Positions 25,178 through 34,071 of a DNA stretch of 50,877 nt are shown here, in pieces. The stretch covers positions 1 to 50,877 of the forward strand of contig JAGWRX010000129.1 in the NCBI GenBank assembly GCA_028876395.1, in the 5' to 3' direction. The stretch's first letter is position 1, and the number at the start of each line of letters is the position of its first letter. The position numbers were made by a program, and so were the translations under genes. Origin of the DNA: Acidobacteriota bacterium (GTDB lineage: Bacteria > Acidobacteriota > Terriglobia > Terriglobales > Acidobacteriaceae). The notes beneath the pieces are model-generated. The model was not told the origin of the DNA. It searched no databases and was given only the letters and a program-made list of their open reading frames with translations.

Positions 25178-27487
25178 TCACAGAGGCAAATTGATGAACA
25201 ACGCGGCCGAAAACTCCGAGTAATTCGGAGGCGTGGAGCCGTCGTACATTCTGACGTAGAACCGGTCGCTTGCCGAAGCGCGAGAGAACGTCATGCTTGA
25301 CTGCGAGCTCCGCATTACCAGGTCCGGATCTTCGCCTGCCATAAAGCAGAAGTCGCGCGTGCGGATTTCAAACCCGCCTCCTGTGGGCGCCGTTGCACCC
25401 GTATCAATCGTGACCGTGCTGCCGCTCATCGAAGTCACCGTGAGCGCTTTCAGGTTCGTTAAATAGGTTGGCTCCACAAGCGCGGGCAGCCAGGTATCTG
25501 CCGGAACCGTTGCGTTGGTTCTGATCGCCAGATCATCGGCCCAGTCATTGGCGAATGCGATCGCGTACTCGACAAGGTCGGGATAACTCGCCTGGTAGCT
25601 CAACTTCACGGTGCGCACAACCACCTGGGCGTTGAGACCAGTTGAAGGAGCATTCAGCTGCAATGCGTCTCCCGGCCACACATCCGCGCTGAGGCTCAGC
25701 CCCGCGGTTCGGTACGTGCCGCTCCACGACGCACTCACGCTGGCCGCAGCCTGCGCCATCGCCAGCGCCGCATTGCGGCAGTCCGCGGAGCTGCGCGCAG
25801 ACGGATTCGTGACCGAGCCAATCCACGCGGCAACCGCGGGCAACCCGGCCTGAGTCAGCGCCTGCTGGCTCGCCGCGTTCACTGCGCGCCCCACGGCTCT
25901 CCCCATCGAACGATAACTCACTGCGATCTGCTCACCCGCGGGTGGCGCAAACCCCGTGTAGAAAACAAGCCTCCCTGTGCGCTGCAGATAGCACTCCGAC
26001 GCTTGCGTCGCAGGTCCTATTCTGCGCGTATACGCGGTCCCGCCGGAAGGCGTACACACCACCCAGCCCGATCCAAGATTGGTCAGATTCAGGGACCGCA
26101 TCGTTCCCGCCAGGTTGATACTGCTCGCGGCCGCCACCGTACACGCCCCAGGAAGGCTTGCAACCGAGCCGTCGTAGAGCGTCACCGGCATTCCAGCTAC
26201 GCCGTTGACAAACTCCTGTATCTCGAACAGTAACTTGGCGGGCGCCAGATTCCACTGCCCGCCGTACGCGATGCCACCACTGTCATCGGAAGAGCGATAG
26301 ATGGCAAGTGCCCGCTGGTTCTCAGGGCAATGCACGCGAACGCGCAGCGTGTATTGATTTGCCGTATTGATCGTGTAGGCAGTCCCCGTGGCTGTTCCCT
26401 GAACAATCGGCTGCAGCGTAACGGTTCCGGTCGCCTGCTGCGATGCTACCTGAAAACCTGCGGTGCATCCTGCCAGCGTCTCCAGACCCACAAAAAATCC
26501 GGCCAGAATTCCCGTGCTGCCTGCCGCGAGAGTCACGCCAGTGGCCTCCAGCAGGAGAGTGCCGCCCATCTCCACCGGATCGAGCCAGGTCAGCAGCGTG
26601 TCTCCGTCAATTCCGTTTCCGCCCTGCATCGCCAGCCCACCCGAACCGAGCGAAAAATAGCCGGGCCCTCCTGAATTGCCCCAGACGCGCAGATCGATTG
26701 CGCTCTCGTTGAAAAGCTCGTGAATGATGATGGACTTCGACGAGGGCGGAAAGTATGGATTGGCACCGAGAAAAAACTGAGTGGTCACTCCGTCGCCGAG
26801 AAAGTACTCCGTCACATAGGCAACAGGCTCATGCTCGCCGCAGGCAGTTACGTCATTGGCCAGTGCGCGCTTCACGCTGCCGGAAAGCGCCAGATTGTTC
26901 AGGCTCAGCGTCCCGTCCGTCTCGTTCAGCGTATGCACCGTGCTTTGTATCGGTGACAGCGCCAGTGCGCCGTTCACTGCGCGATACGATGCTCGCGCCT
27001 GGTCTGCAACCTGGCCCGCGCTCCTGCTCCACGACGCGCCCGCGTCCGGCACAAAGTTGCTTACCACCTCACTCAGCGTGAGTGCGCTGGTGGAGAGACT
27101 TGCCGACCCCGTGCGCGTTACGAGGGATGTAACCAACGCGCCCGCTGTCTGGCCGGTCGCGCCTTTGCTGGGCGCCATGGATAACTGGTCCAGGAGCAGC
27201 TCGTCGCTCAATGCCTGCACCGCGATGCGGTAGCGCGGCCCCTCCAGGCCCATCCCCGCGTACTCAGGCAGAGGACTTATAGCGATGTACCCGGTGAAGT
27301 AGTACGTCCCATCATCGCCAGTTACAACAAGTGACTGGTTGCGCAGCGGCGTCGCAAGGCTCCCGTCCGATGGGAGGCTCAACCAGAGCTGGCAGGCTGA
27401 AGGCGCATTCAACGCGCGCTCAATCGTCAATGGATGTGCCGCGTCAAGCGCCTTGGTGTAGTCCTTCCCTTGAATGGAAATCTTCAT
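25178..27487 (-). CDS. Large phage tail / baseplate hub-like protein
   Basis: The product is 769 aa. The N-terminal part (MKISIQGKDYTKALDAAHPL, SQSLVV-type strands and YYFTGYIAISPLPEYAGMG) resembles the start of tail-hub or distal-tail proteins. The middle is a Gly/Thr/Ser-rich beta domain with a lectin-like look (residues about 260-430). The end (residues about 690-769) resembles a fibronectin-type strand pattern (FEIRTRDFCFMAGEDPDLVM, RFYVRMYDGSTPPNYSEFS). It is the largest gene after the tube-like protein and takes the place where a tape measure plus tip proteins would normally lie. The exact tail role is inferred from position. Confidence 0.6.
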   Translation of the reverse strand: MKISIQGKDYTKALDAAHPLTIERALNAPSACQLWLSLPSDGSLATPLRNQSLVVTGDDGTYYFTGYIAISPLPEYAGMGLEGPRYRIAVQALSDELLLDQLSMAPSKGATGQTAGALVTSLVTRTGSASLSTSALTLSEVVSNFVPDAGASWSRSAGQVADQARASYRAVNGALALSPIQSTVHTLNETDGTLSLNNLALSGSVKRALANDVTACGEHEPVAYVTEYFLGDGVTTQFFLGANPYFPPSSKSIIIHELFNESAIDLRVWGNSGGPGYFSLGSGGLAMQGGNGIDGDTLLTWLDPVEMGGTLLLEATGVTLAAGSTGILAGFFVGLETLAGCTAGFQVASQQATGTVTLQPIVQGTATGTAYTINTANQYTLRVRVHCPENQRALAIYRSSDDSGGIAYGGQWNLAPAKLLFEIQEFVNGVAGMPVTLYDGSVASLPGACTVAAASSINLAGTMRSLNLTNLGSGWVVCTPSGGTAYTRRIGPATQASECYLQRTGRLVFYTGFAPPAGEQIAVSYRSMGRAVGRAVNAASQQALTQAGLPAVAAWIGSVTNPSARSSADCRNAALAMAQAAASVSASWSGTYRTAGLSLSADVWPGDALQLNAPSTGLNAQVVVRTVKLSYQASYPDLVEYAIAFANDWADDLAIRTNATVPADTWLPALVEPTYLTNLKALTVTSMSGSTVTIDTGATAPTGGGFEIRTRDFCFMAGEDPDLVMRSSQSSMTFSRASASDRFYVRMYDGSTPPNYSEFSAALFINLPL

Positions 27488-27606
27488 CGCGACTCTCTGC
27501 CCCTGGTTGAAACCGTGATGCCGGCTGGGCGCAAATCCGCCGCTGCTCTACGGCGTTTGCTTTGCGCATTGTTTACGGGTGTGTGGATTGCAGAACAGCC
27601 ATCGGC

Positions 27607-28581
27607 CTATATCAGCGCGCTGGCAGCCGGCATGAAGCTGCGATAACACAGCGCGCGCTCCCCATCCAGCGGGTCTGTCACAGGCAATGCCAGAAATGTT
27701 CCTTTCAGGAGCACTCTCTCCAGGCCGCCCTTCTGTTTGGCGTCGAGAGGGATGCTCGATTCCTCCGCACCGGTCATTGTTTGCAGCCGGGGATAGTGGA
27801 AGAAAATTCGCTCTCCCTGCCGGCCTTCGACCGCGAACAGCGCCGACCACTCCTGATAAAACGCGCCGCCCTCGCGATCGACAAAGCCCGTCACACCCTG
27901 CAGCTTTGCACCCGCTGCCGGCGCGCCTCCGGGCAGTGGCGCGGCCAGCGTCAGCGAAGTTGAGCTGACCTGGGAAACCAGCGCGACATTGAATGTGACT
28001 CGCCGGATGTAATCCACATCCGTCAGCGCCTGCCGCACATACGCGCCCGACACGGGCGACCCCACGTAGCCCGTCTGCCCCGCGTAGTCCGCATCAATCG
28101 CGATCATCGACCCGGCCTTGAAGTTTGCCGCATCGGTGGAACTCAACACCACATTCGTCGCGGTTGACCCGCTCAGCACCGTGACCGCCGCCGCTGCCTG
28201 GGCTCCGTCGGCAGATGCAGTTGCGCCCGCTGCCGCCACCAGCAGATTCATATGCTGCGAGCCTGTGGCCAGCGCCATGGTCAGCTTGGTCCAGCTTAGA
28301 AACTCAAAGCTCACCTGTGCTTCCAATGTCTCGCGTATCTGCTCCAGCGGAGACGCGGGAATCCCCGCCAGCACCGGAGCCGTCTTGCTTGTTGGCTTGC
28401 GCGTGAATCCCTGGATCCATCCCAGGCTGATCCACGGCGCGGGAGGCGCGTCCAGGTTGAATGAGCCCTGCTCCGCAGGGTCGAAGAGCACCGGCGTCTG
28501 TGCTGCGCGATTCACGGGCGCAAAATATGCCCGCACGCGCCGCGCCACAGGCGCAGGAGATGAAAACCAGTTCGCTGCCAT
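27607..28581 (-). CDS. Phage tail-tube-like protein
   Basis: The product is 324 aa. Its ATG directly follows the stop of the preceding gene (TAAATG), so translation is coupled. The N-terminal third contains WISLGWIQGFTRKPTSKTAP and LEAQVSFEFLSWTKLTMALA, which fit the beta-rich opening of major tail proteins. The middle (about 115-240) is Ala/Thr/Ser-rich like an inserted immunoglobulin-type domain, and VDYIRRVTFNVALVS is a conserved-looking strand pair. It sits after the small connector proteins, the normal place for the tube protein. I could not confirm the family from sequence alone. Confidence 0.55.
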   Translation of the reverse strand: MAANWFSSPAPVARRVRAYFAPVNRAAQTPVLFDPAEQGSFNLDAPPAPWISLGWIQGFTRKPTSKTAPVLAGIPASPLEQIRETLEAQVSFEFLSWTKLTMALATGSQHMNLLVAAAGATASADGAQAAAAVTVLSGSTATNVVLSSTDAANFKAGSMIAIDADYAGQTGYVGSPVSGAYVRQALTDVDYIRRVTFNVALVSQVSSTSLTLAAPLPGGAPAAGAKLQGVTGFVDREGGAFYQEWSALFAVEGRQGERIFFHYPRLQTMTGAEESSIPLDAKQKGGLERVLLKGTFLALPVTDPLDGERALCYRSFMPAASALI

Positions 28582-29067
28582 TTACTCCCCCTGCTCCTGA
28601 TAGCTGTAAACCGTAATTTTGGCTGACCGCATGATGCGATCACGCTGCACAACGACTGGCGTAAAGGCCGGCTCACCCCAGAACACCTGCGTCAGCATCG
28701 TCCCGGGCGGCTGGGTAACATAGTTGAGCTTTGGAGTGTAGAAGGGCTGCACCATCGCGGTCAGTTCCTCGTCCATTTCACTTAACAGCCGGCCGCGATC
28801 CAGCCCGCCGAAGCTCTGTGTGCCGCAAGTCTGGTAGATGATCTCGCACTCCTCGGCAACCATCGTTGAATCCAGATCCAGATCAGCGCCAAGGCCAAGC
28901 CATCGCAGTACGAATACGTCAGTGGGCAGTTGGCTGAACGGCGCCTCTGCCTCTTCCACCAGGATCCCAGGGCGCTGCGCCCCGCGCAGCAGGACGGTGC
29001 GCGCCGGATTGATGGTTGCCAGCCGGGCACGCAGAGCCATATAGAAAGAGTCTTTCGCATTTTGCAT
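28582..29067 (-). CDS. Phage tail-completion / neck-like protein
   Basis: The product is 161 aa. AGGAG lies 9 nt before the ATG at 29067. It begins with an amphipathic helix (DSFYMALRARLATINPARTV), followed by strands (GILVEEAEAPF, CEIIYQTCGTQSFGGLDRGR) and a C-terminal strand pair ending KITVYSYQEQGE. This size and position, immediately before the tube-like gene and coupled to it by TAAATG, are those of tail-terminator or minor tail proteins. No named family was recognised. Confidence 0.6.
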   Translation of the reverse strand: MQNAKDSFYMALRARLATINPARTVLLRGAQRPGILVEEAEAPFSQLPTDVFVLRWLGLGADLDLDSTMVAEECEIIYQTCGTQSFGGLDRGRLLSEMDEELTAMVQPFYTPKLNYVTQPPGTMLTQVFWGEPAFTPVVVQRDRIMRSAKITVYSYQEQGE

Positions 29068-29116
29068 GGAGTGCAGCTCCTAAGGAACACGAATGGGTCT
29101 TGCGTACAATGCGCAA

Positions 29117-29551
29117 TCACAAAGCCTGCGGCCGCGCCTGGCGCAACAGCAGCCGGTAGAGATACACCTGGCCGAAGGCCTCGTTCGAGGCGATCGATTC
29201 GATCAGGTAGTCCTGCCCGGCCACAGTGAGAGCAAGCGTCGAAGCGAAGAGGGCCTGGGCCGACGCAAAGTTGAGCGTCCCCAGCTGCTGTTCCACTCCG
29301 GTTGCAGACATGAATAATTCCCACTTGGGCTGGTCGCCTTCCTGCCAGCTCGGACGCAGCCTGCGCATCGCCACAGGACTTACCACAACGTCAACAAAAG
29401 CGGTAGCCACCAGTCCAACTTCAGACTGGCTTGTGTCAGTATTTGTGCTGGTGACTCGCAGTAGAGCCGATGTCCCAGCAACTCCCCGCAGCAGGGCATC
29501 AGCCAGCATCGCTGGAGCCCACACCGGATTGCGCGGCGCCGTATCGCTCAT
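29117..29551 (-). CDS. Small phage head-tail joining-type protein
   Basis: The product is 144 aa. The start at 29551 lies just 3 nt after the stop of the connector gene, so the two are coupled. It has a short helical opening (NPVWAPAMLADALLRGVAG) and then mostly beta strands (SALLRVTST, VGLVATAFVDVVVSPVAMRR, DYLIESIASNEAFGQVYLYR). Its size and order match head-closure or head-tail joining proteins. Function is assigned by position; no motif is diagnostic. Confidence 0.6.
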   Translation of the reverse strand: MSDTAPRNPVWAPAMLADALLRGVAGTSALLRVTSTNTDTSQSEVGLVATAFVDVVVSPVAMRRLRPSWQEGDQPKWELFMSATGVEQQLGTLNFASAQALFASTLALTVAGQDYLIESIASNEAFGQVYLYRLLLRQARPQAL

Positions 29552-29554
29552 TGC

Positions 29555-30178
29555 TCACCCCAGCCTGTTCGCAACGTACGGGCGCAGCCATGCCTGCACT
29601 GTCTCGTCGACCAGCGAACTTGAGAAATACTGCATCCACATTGTGTCGATTCTGGTTCTGCTCGCGTTCAGTGCCGGCGTTGCCTGCGCATTGCGCACGA
29701 TCTGCGCGCAGGCAGTCTTGATGTCGTCACCGATTGTCGCGAGCCCGGCTGTATACGTCACCATTACCTCGTTGTACGGCAGGCCCAGCAGGTTCCAGGG
29801 CAGCGTCAGCTCTCCCGTGGCGGAGTCATAATCCACGGATGCGGGGTCAATCCCGATCCATTGCCCGGGCAGCGAGAAGGCCCAGCTGATTTCAAAAAGC
29901 GTCTCGTCAACAATCTGCCCGCGCCGTGGCTTGGCATAGCGCCCCTCGACGCTCACCAGCGGCGTGGTTGCGGCGCCCAGCGGCGCCAGGGGCAGATACG
30001 TCAGGCGCACGGCCTGCGATCCACTGGTAATGCGCAGGCGCTCGGTGTACTGGATCACGTTCAAGTCGGGCCGCCTGCAGTAGCTGTTGATGAGTGCCGT
30101 GGCGGCTGTAACCCAGTCCGCCGTTGTGCCAGCCGGCAATCCATAATTGGTGTAATCCGCTGGCTGCAGATATGCCAT
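29555..30178 (-). CDS. Phage head-tail connector protein (gp6-like)
   Basis: The product is 207 aa from the ATG at 30178, with AGAGGG about 6 nt upstream; a TTG two codons earlier is less likely. It opens AYLQPADYTNYGLPAG, then an Ala-rich helix (ADWVTAATALINSYCRRPDL), a beta domain and a helical end (DDIKTACAQIVRNAQATPAL). This helix-rich, two-domain plan is that of HK97 gp6-type connector proteins that dock onto the portal. It directly follows the capsid gene, as in HK97-type modules. A hairpin (30265-30290) lies in its leader. Confidence 0.7.
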   Translation of the reverse strand: MAYLQPADYTNYGLPAGTTADWVTAATALINSYCRRPDLNVIQYTERLRITSGSQAVRLTYLPLAPLGAATTPLVSVEGRYAKPRRGQIVDETLFEISWAFSLPGQWIGIDPASVDYDSATGELTLPWNLLGLPYNEVMVTYTAGLATIGDDIKTACAQIVRNAQATPALNASRTRIDTMWMQYFSSSLVDETVQAWLRPYVANRLG

Positions 30179-30264
30179 ATCCAACCCTCTTTCTGTTCCA
30201 GCCCGATGGTCTGAAGTAATTGCCTGGTAACCCCTGCCGATAGCATGTGGAGCGCGCTGAAAGC

Positions 30265-30290
30265 AGAGGCCCCTGCATTACGGGGCCTCT
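30265..30290. terminator. Leader hairpin between capsid and connector genes
   Basis: AGAGGCCCC (30265-30273) and GGGGCCTCT (30282-30290) form a perfect 9-bp stem with an 8-nt loop. It lies 87 nt before the connector start and about 28 nt after the capsid stop (minus strand). There is no T-tract, so it may be a processing or stability element or a weak terminator. It is one of the hairpins recurring upstream of genes in this module. Confidence 0.5.
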
Positions 30291-30317
30291 ACTCGCAGTC
30301 ACCTGCCAGGCTGAAGC

Positions 30318-31286
30318 TTACCGGTCAACCAGCACCTGGTAGTGCGCGTAGTTGGCGCCCTTGACGACCAAGCCGCCGAACTTGACGGCAACGTACTGGT
30401 GGGCGAGGGAGTTGGGCAGGCCGAGCTGGAAGATGCGCGGCGTCGGATCGCCGAGCCAGTGATACTCGATCAGGTCCTCCGTCACGATGTAAGCCGGAAG
30501 CACCGCTGTACCCGAACCCGGGGTGCCCGTGTAACTCAGGCTCCAGTCCGGAATCAGCGGCAGGTCGCCCGCCTGCGTCGAGAGCATCTTCACGCGCAGG
30601 CCGCCGGTGATCTGATCGGTGTTCAGCACCACGTTGAACTCGGTTTTCATCTCGCGGTCAATCAGGTCCAGCAGCACCGGGTTGGCGTAGATGGCCGTGG
30701 GGCGCACCGCGTAGCCGTTGCTGGCCACCATCTGCGCTACGGCGGACTTGATTCCATCCACGATCGAGGCGCTGGTGCCGATGGTTGTCGTGTTGCCGCC
30801 CGCCGCAATCTGCGCGGCCGCACCGTAGTACTGCGTGGTGGTGGGCGTGCTCAGGCTGGTGTCGTTGCCGTTCCACAGCGCAACGTCGTGCGCCACCATC
30901 ACGCCGCTCACCGTGTCCACCAGGTCCTTGGCCTGCAGATAGGCGAACTGCTGCTGCTGGTTGCCGAGTTCAATGTCGAACAGGTTGTAGTTGATCTGCG
31001 AAACGATGGCCTTCAGCGGCACGCTGCGCTCCACGCGCGTGGGGCTCACCACCGGCGCAACGATGCTGCGCGGTTCCACGAAGCCTGCCGTGCCGGGGTT
31101 GGGAAGAGCCGTCTCCTCGAAGAATCGCGAAGGGTGGCCCGTCGCGGGAACCTGCTTGATGCGCTGCCCGAAGGGGCTCGAACGGCGGCAGATGTCGAAG
31201 ATCTCGGTCTGATACAAGGGAACTTCAACTGCGCCGGGCCCGATAAAATCAGCTGCTGCGTGAATATCTGCAAAGGTTGCGTTCAT
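30318..31286 (-). CDS. Phage major capsid protein
   Basis: The product is 322 aa from the ATG at 31286 (MNATFADIHAAADFIGPGAV). An ATG at 31307 is in frame, but the GGAGGGGG Shine-Dalgarno sequence lies inside those extra codons, so the later start is preferred. The sequence has the look of a short HK97-fold capsid protein without a delta domain: a helical N-terminal arm, ETALPNPGTAGFVEPRSIVA (E-loop-like), a central spine helix (NQQQQFAYLQAKDLVDTVSG) and a C-terminal strand block (EYHWLGDPTPRIFQLGLPNS). A separate scaffold-like gene lies just upstream, consistent with a capsid protein lacking its own delta domain. Confidence 0.75.
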   Translation of the reverse strand: MNATFADIHAAADFIGPGAVEVPLYQTEIFDICRRSSPFGQRIKQVPATGHPSRFFEETALPNPGTAGFVEPRSIVAPVVSPTRVERSVPLKAIVSQINYNLFDIELGNQQQQFAYLQAKDLVDTVSGVMVAHDVALWNGNDTSLSTPTTTQYYGAAAQIAAGGNTTTIGTSASIVDGIKSAVAQMVASNGYAVRPTAIYANPVLLDLIDREMKTEFNVVLNTDQITGGLRVKMLSTQAGDLPLIPDWSLSYTGTPGSGTAVLPAYIVTEDLIEYHWLGDPTPRIFQLGLPNSLAHQYVAVKFGGLVVKGANYAHYQVLVDR

Positions 31287-31343
31287 AGGCTTTTCCGCCC
31301 CCTCCATGGGGCCAGTAGTAACTCAGTAAACAGCAGGCAGCAC

Positions 31344-31358
31344 ATAGCTGACAGCTAT
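31344..31358. repeat. Small palindrome in capsid gene leader
   Basis: ATAGCT (31344-31349) pairs with AGCTAT (31353-31358) around GAC, 58 nt before the capsid start. It has no minus-strand T-tract. It is weaker than the other leader hairpins of this module but takes the same relative position. Confidence 0.35.
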
Positions 31359-31441
31359 CTGTTTTCCGTGATGGCTTATCAACTGATGGCCGCTCTTTCC
31401 GTGCCTGATGTCAGCTGTAAGCCGTTCGCTGCAAGCTGATT

Positions 31442-31840
31442 TCAGGCGATGGCCCCTGCCCGCAGCAGTTGGCTCTTCACTGCAATGCGCTGCTCCAGGC
31501 TCAGCCCGGCCAGCGCCGCATCCAGAGTCCGCACGTCCACCGGACCCTCGCCAACGCCGTGTTTGGCCAGCATCTCCGCGGTTGCCGCGGGCATTGTTTT
31601 GCGCAGCGCGGTCAGAGCCGAGGGCGCGGCTGCTGCTTTCAATTCGGCAAGCTCCCTCTCGGTGGCCGCCAGTCTTTCAGCCAGCTCTGCTTCACGCCGG
31701 CTCTGCTCCACGGTTGCGGAGATCCTCTCCACCTCGCCGGTCAGCAGGCTCTGCCGCTGTTCAAGCCAGCTGAGCGTGCGTTCCAGCAGGGCGGTCGCAG
31801 CTTCAAGCCGCTCACTTATCCCTCTCTCTTCGTTCTCCAT
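31442..31840 (-). CDS. Coiled-coil phage scaffold-like protein
   Basis: The product is 132 aa from the ATG at 31840, with GGAAGGGG upstream. The frame extends to 32044 across a terminator and the end of the protease gene, so the longer version is rejected. Residues 5-75 form a charged heptad coiled coil (ERLEAATALLERTLSWLEQR, AELAERLAATERELAELKAA). A short helical C-terminus follows (LDAALAGLSLEQRIAVKSQL), which could bind the capsid. Placement between protease and capsid genes, with this composition, is typical of scaffolding proteins. Confidence 0.6.
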   Translation of the reverse strand: MENEERGISERLEAATALLERTLSWLEQRQSLLTGEVERISATVEQSRREAELAERLAATERELAELKAAAAPSALTALRKTMPAATAEMLAKHGVGEGPVDVRTLDAALAGLSLEQRIAVKSQLLRAGAIA

Positions 31841-31897
31841 GAAATCCCCTTCCTGTTCGCTGTGAATCTCGCGCGCTTTGAGCGCCATCCAGGCAGC

Positions 31898-31923
31898 AAA
31901 AAAGGCCCCGCCGCGCGGAGCCT
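31898..31923 (-). terminator. Terminator between protease and scaffold genes
   Basis: AGGC/GCCT (31903-31906 with 31920-31923), then one C/A mismatch, then a four-bp GC stem around a CGC loop. On the minus strand this is followed by six T residues (complement of 31898-31903). It sits 27 nt past the protease stop and 63 nt before the scaffold start, and reads as an intrinsic terminator inside the module. Confidence 0.6.
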
Positions 31924-31950
31924 CTGCTGACTGACTTATCTGCCTGCGTT

Positions 31951-32451
31951 CTAACTTGCCATTTTGAAGCTGGTGGCGCGATAGGCTGCCTTCTCTCTCA
32001 GCAGGATTGCCGCGCCCGTAAAGGTCACGCGGGTCAGCTTCCATATCTCAGCCCGCATATCTTCCACCCGCGCGTCCGCCAGCTCGTAACTCATCCCCAT
32101 TGCTTCTGGAGCCTGCGCCTCAATTGCCTTGGCTACGTCGGGAAAGTCCCGCGCATAAAGATAGCCACGCACCACTAACTTGTTGCCCGCCAGGTTGGCT
32201 TCGGTCAGCAGCCCGATCTTGCGCCGGGCATCGTGTCCGTCCCATCCTGGCCGGTAGTCCACCGCCATTCCCATCAAAGAGGGCAGCGCCTTTTCCGCTG
32301 CCTCTCGCGTCAGCATCACCCGGTGTCCGCGCGCGCCGGCCGGAGCCTTGTCACTTGCCGCGTTGACCACCGTCAATACCCCTTCAAACGGCACCCTGTT
32401 CGGATGCCCTTCGACGTGGGGAATGTGTACCGCCATTGCTTCCAATCGCAT
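31951..32451 (-). CDS. Putative prohead maturation protease
   Basis: The product is 166 aa from the ATG at 32451 (MRLEAMAVHIPHVEGHPN), which has GGAG 5 nt upstream; the frame opens at 32625. A possible catalytic pair is H73 in GWDGHDARRKIG and S121 in MGMSYELADARV. These are spaced like the His and Ser of phage prohead proteases (S78/U9 type), and the strand after the serine (LTRVTFTGAAILLREKAAYR) also fits. It lies between the portal and scaffold-like genes, where such proteases occur. No full family signature could be confirmed, so the call relies on position plus this pair. Confidence 0.6.
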   Translation of the reverse strand: MRLEAMAVHIPHVEGHPNRVPFEGVLTVVNAASDKAPAGARGHRVMLTREAAEKALPSLMGMAVDYRPGWDGHDARRKIGLLTEANLAGNKLVVRGYLYARDFPDVAKAIEAQAPEAMGMSYELADARVEDMRAEIWKLTRVTFTGAAILLREKAAYRATSFKMAS

Positions 32452-32569
32452 GCGCTCTCCGCCCATCTGCTTTCGCTTGCCCGGCCATGCCTGAACAGCG
32501 GCCAGGCCGGGTTGCGCTCCGCTAAGGCATTTTTCGGAATGTTTATAGACATTTTGAGATCGGCGAGAG

Positions 32570-32596
32570 GTGGCTCTTTCTTGAGGGAAGAGCCAC
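32570..32596. terminator. Leader hairpin between portal and protease genes
   Basis: GTGGCTCTT (32570-32578) pairs with AAGAGCCAC (32588-32596), a perfect 9-bp stem with a 9-nt loop. It lies 42 nt past the portal stop and 119 nt before the protease start. No T-tract follows on the minus strand. Confidence 0.5.
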
Positions 32597-32637
32597 TTCA
32601 GTACATCGCTCCGGTTCACATCCATTCCGAAAATGCT

Positions 32638-33930
32638 TTAACCTGCCTGCCCTGCTTCCGCTTCGCCTGCCAGCTGCACCGCTCCGTTCTTTTCGAGAGG
32701 CCCCAGCCCGCGCATTGCCCGCACTTCGTTCACCGTCAACACACCGGCCTGCAGCAACTGCACCTGCACAGCCAGCTCTGTCTCCTCGTCTCTCGCATTC
32801 AGATCGTTGAAGACAAACTCGAATTCGCGCCACCCGATGCACTTGGCGAACAGGTCGCGTGTGATGTGGCCAGCCAGTAGCTGGGCCAGCGGCAGAATCG
32901 CTCCGCGAAACGCCTCGTCCGCCAGTTCTGCCGCGGTCGAGCGATTGACATCGCCCTCCAGCCCCAGCAGCAGCGGCGGCAGCCCAAACGCGTTGGCCAC
33001 CATGCGAATCAGAAATTCCTGCCAGGCCAGCCGCAGGTCCGCATCCGTGCCTTGCGCAAAGCGCAGCACCTCGGGCTTCTGCTCGGTTGAGAGCAGCGGC
33101 ACGCGGCCCGTGCCCTCAATCTCGTCCTGCCACCAGCGAATCAGGCGGTCGTGCTGCGCGGGTGTCGCCTCGTTGAGCCACAACGCATACTGCGCCACGG
33201 AGTTGGCTGCCAGCTTGCCCGCGAAGCGATGCGCGCTTAGAAACTGATTCACCGTTTCGAAGGCAACCTCCAGCGGCCCCAGTCCAAACGGCGTAAAGCT
33301 GCGCGGATTCATGCGCACATAGATGAGTTGGTTGTCGCGCAACTCCACGGCGCTGGACTCGAGCTGGCCCGGCATCGCCTGCGCGTAGCGGGGCGAGTCC
33401 TGCTGGCCGTCCCATCGGGCGTTGATGCGGATCGACGCGCCATCCACGGGCCACAGCATCGCGGGCCGCTCTTCGTCGCCGGTCGGCTCCATCTCAATCG
33501 CTCCGAAGCCGCCGGTGAGCGCGTCCTCGATCACCTGCTCGATCAGCGTGCGAAAGCTGTCTACGCCGTTGGGCTCTTCCAGCGTCCGTCGCAGGCCCTG
33601 CAGGCGGCGGATTGCCTCGGCCCTGTCGGCCGGTTGACAGCCGCGCCGCACGCGCACCTGCCAGTCCATCGCCGCGATGCGATCCTTGATGACGTTGATG
33701 GCGCGGCGCACCACCGGCGTTTCTGCAAACCGGCGCAGGTTCGCCGGCGTCGGCTTGGGCAAGTGCCGCCCCGGAAACTGCATCGGACTCAGAACGGCGG
33801 GCAGCGCCAGCGTTTTGCGCTCCGCCTCGGCATCGGCTGCGCTTGCTTCCATATCCGCCTTGCGGCCCGCAGGCCAGGCGGTCGCCTGCCGCCACATCTC
33901 CCGCAACTGTTCTCCTACCCTCACGCGCAC
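32638..33930 (-). CDS. Phage portal protein (HK97-type)
   Basis: The product is 430 aa from a GTG at 33930. A second GTG at 33924 has better spacing from AAGGAAG and may be the real start. The sequence shows the portal pattern: VVRRAINVIKDRIAAMDWQV near the N-terminus, IEQVIEDALTGGFGAIEMEP, the wing/stem region SAVELRDNQLIYVRMNPRSF, and GLPPLLLGLEGDVNRSTAAE, a typical crown-proximal helix region. The end, VNEVRAMRGLGPL, is common in phage portals. It forms the dodecameric DNA gate and docks the terminase. Unusually, it is separated from the terminase gene by a kinase/DUF3037 pair and has its own possible promoter. Confidence 0.88.
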   Translation of the reverse strand: MRVRVGEQLREMWRQATAWPAGRKADMEASAADAEAERKTLALPAVLSPMQFPGRHLPKPTPANLRRFAETPVVRRAINVIKDRIAAMDWQVRVRRGCQPADRAEAIRRLQGLRRTLEEPNGVDSFRTLIEQVIEDALTGGFGAIEMEPTGDEERPAMLWPVDGASIRINARWDGQQDSPRYAQAMPGQLESSAVELRDNQLIYVRMNPRSFTPFGLGPLEVAFETVNQFLSAHRFAGKLAANSVAQYALWLNEATPAQHDRLIRWWQDEIEGTGRVPLLSTEQKPEVLRFAQGTDADLRLAWQEFLIRMVANAFGLPPLLLGLEGDVNRSTAAELADEAFRGAILPLAQLLAGHITRDLFAKCIGWREFEFVFNDLNARDEETELAVQVQLLQAGVLTVNEVRAMRGLGPLEKNGAVQLAGEAEAGQAG

Positions 33931-33957
33931 CTTCCTTTTTTCGCCATCCTGAAAAGC

Positions 33958-33989
33958 AAAAAGGCACAGCCCTTGAAAGGGCCATGCCT
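33958..33989 (-). terminator. Intrinsic terminator in portal leader
   Basis: AGGCA/TGCCT (33962-33966 with 33985-33989), a 2x2 internal loop, then GCCCT/AGGGC around a TGAA loop. On the minus strand it is followed by five T residues (complement of 33958-33962). It lies downstream of a TATAAT box at 34072-34077 and only about 30 nt before the portal start, so it is positioned like an attenuator. Confidence 0.65.
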
Positions 33990-34071
33990 CTGTCCGTTTC
34001 CATCTTGCAGCTATTCGCTGAAAGCTTGTTGTTTTCTGCTTACAAAAACCATCCTACCGCAAACGCCGGAA

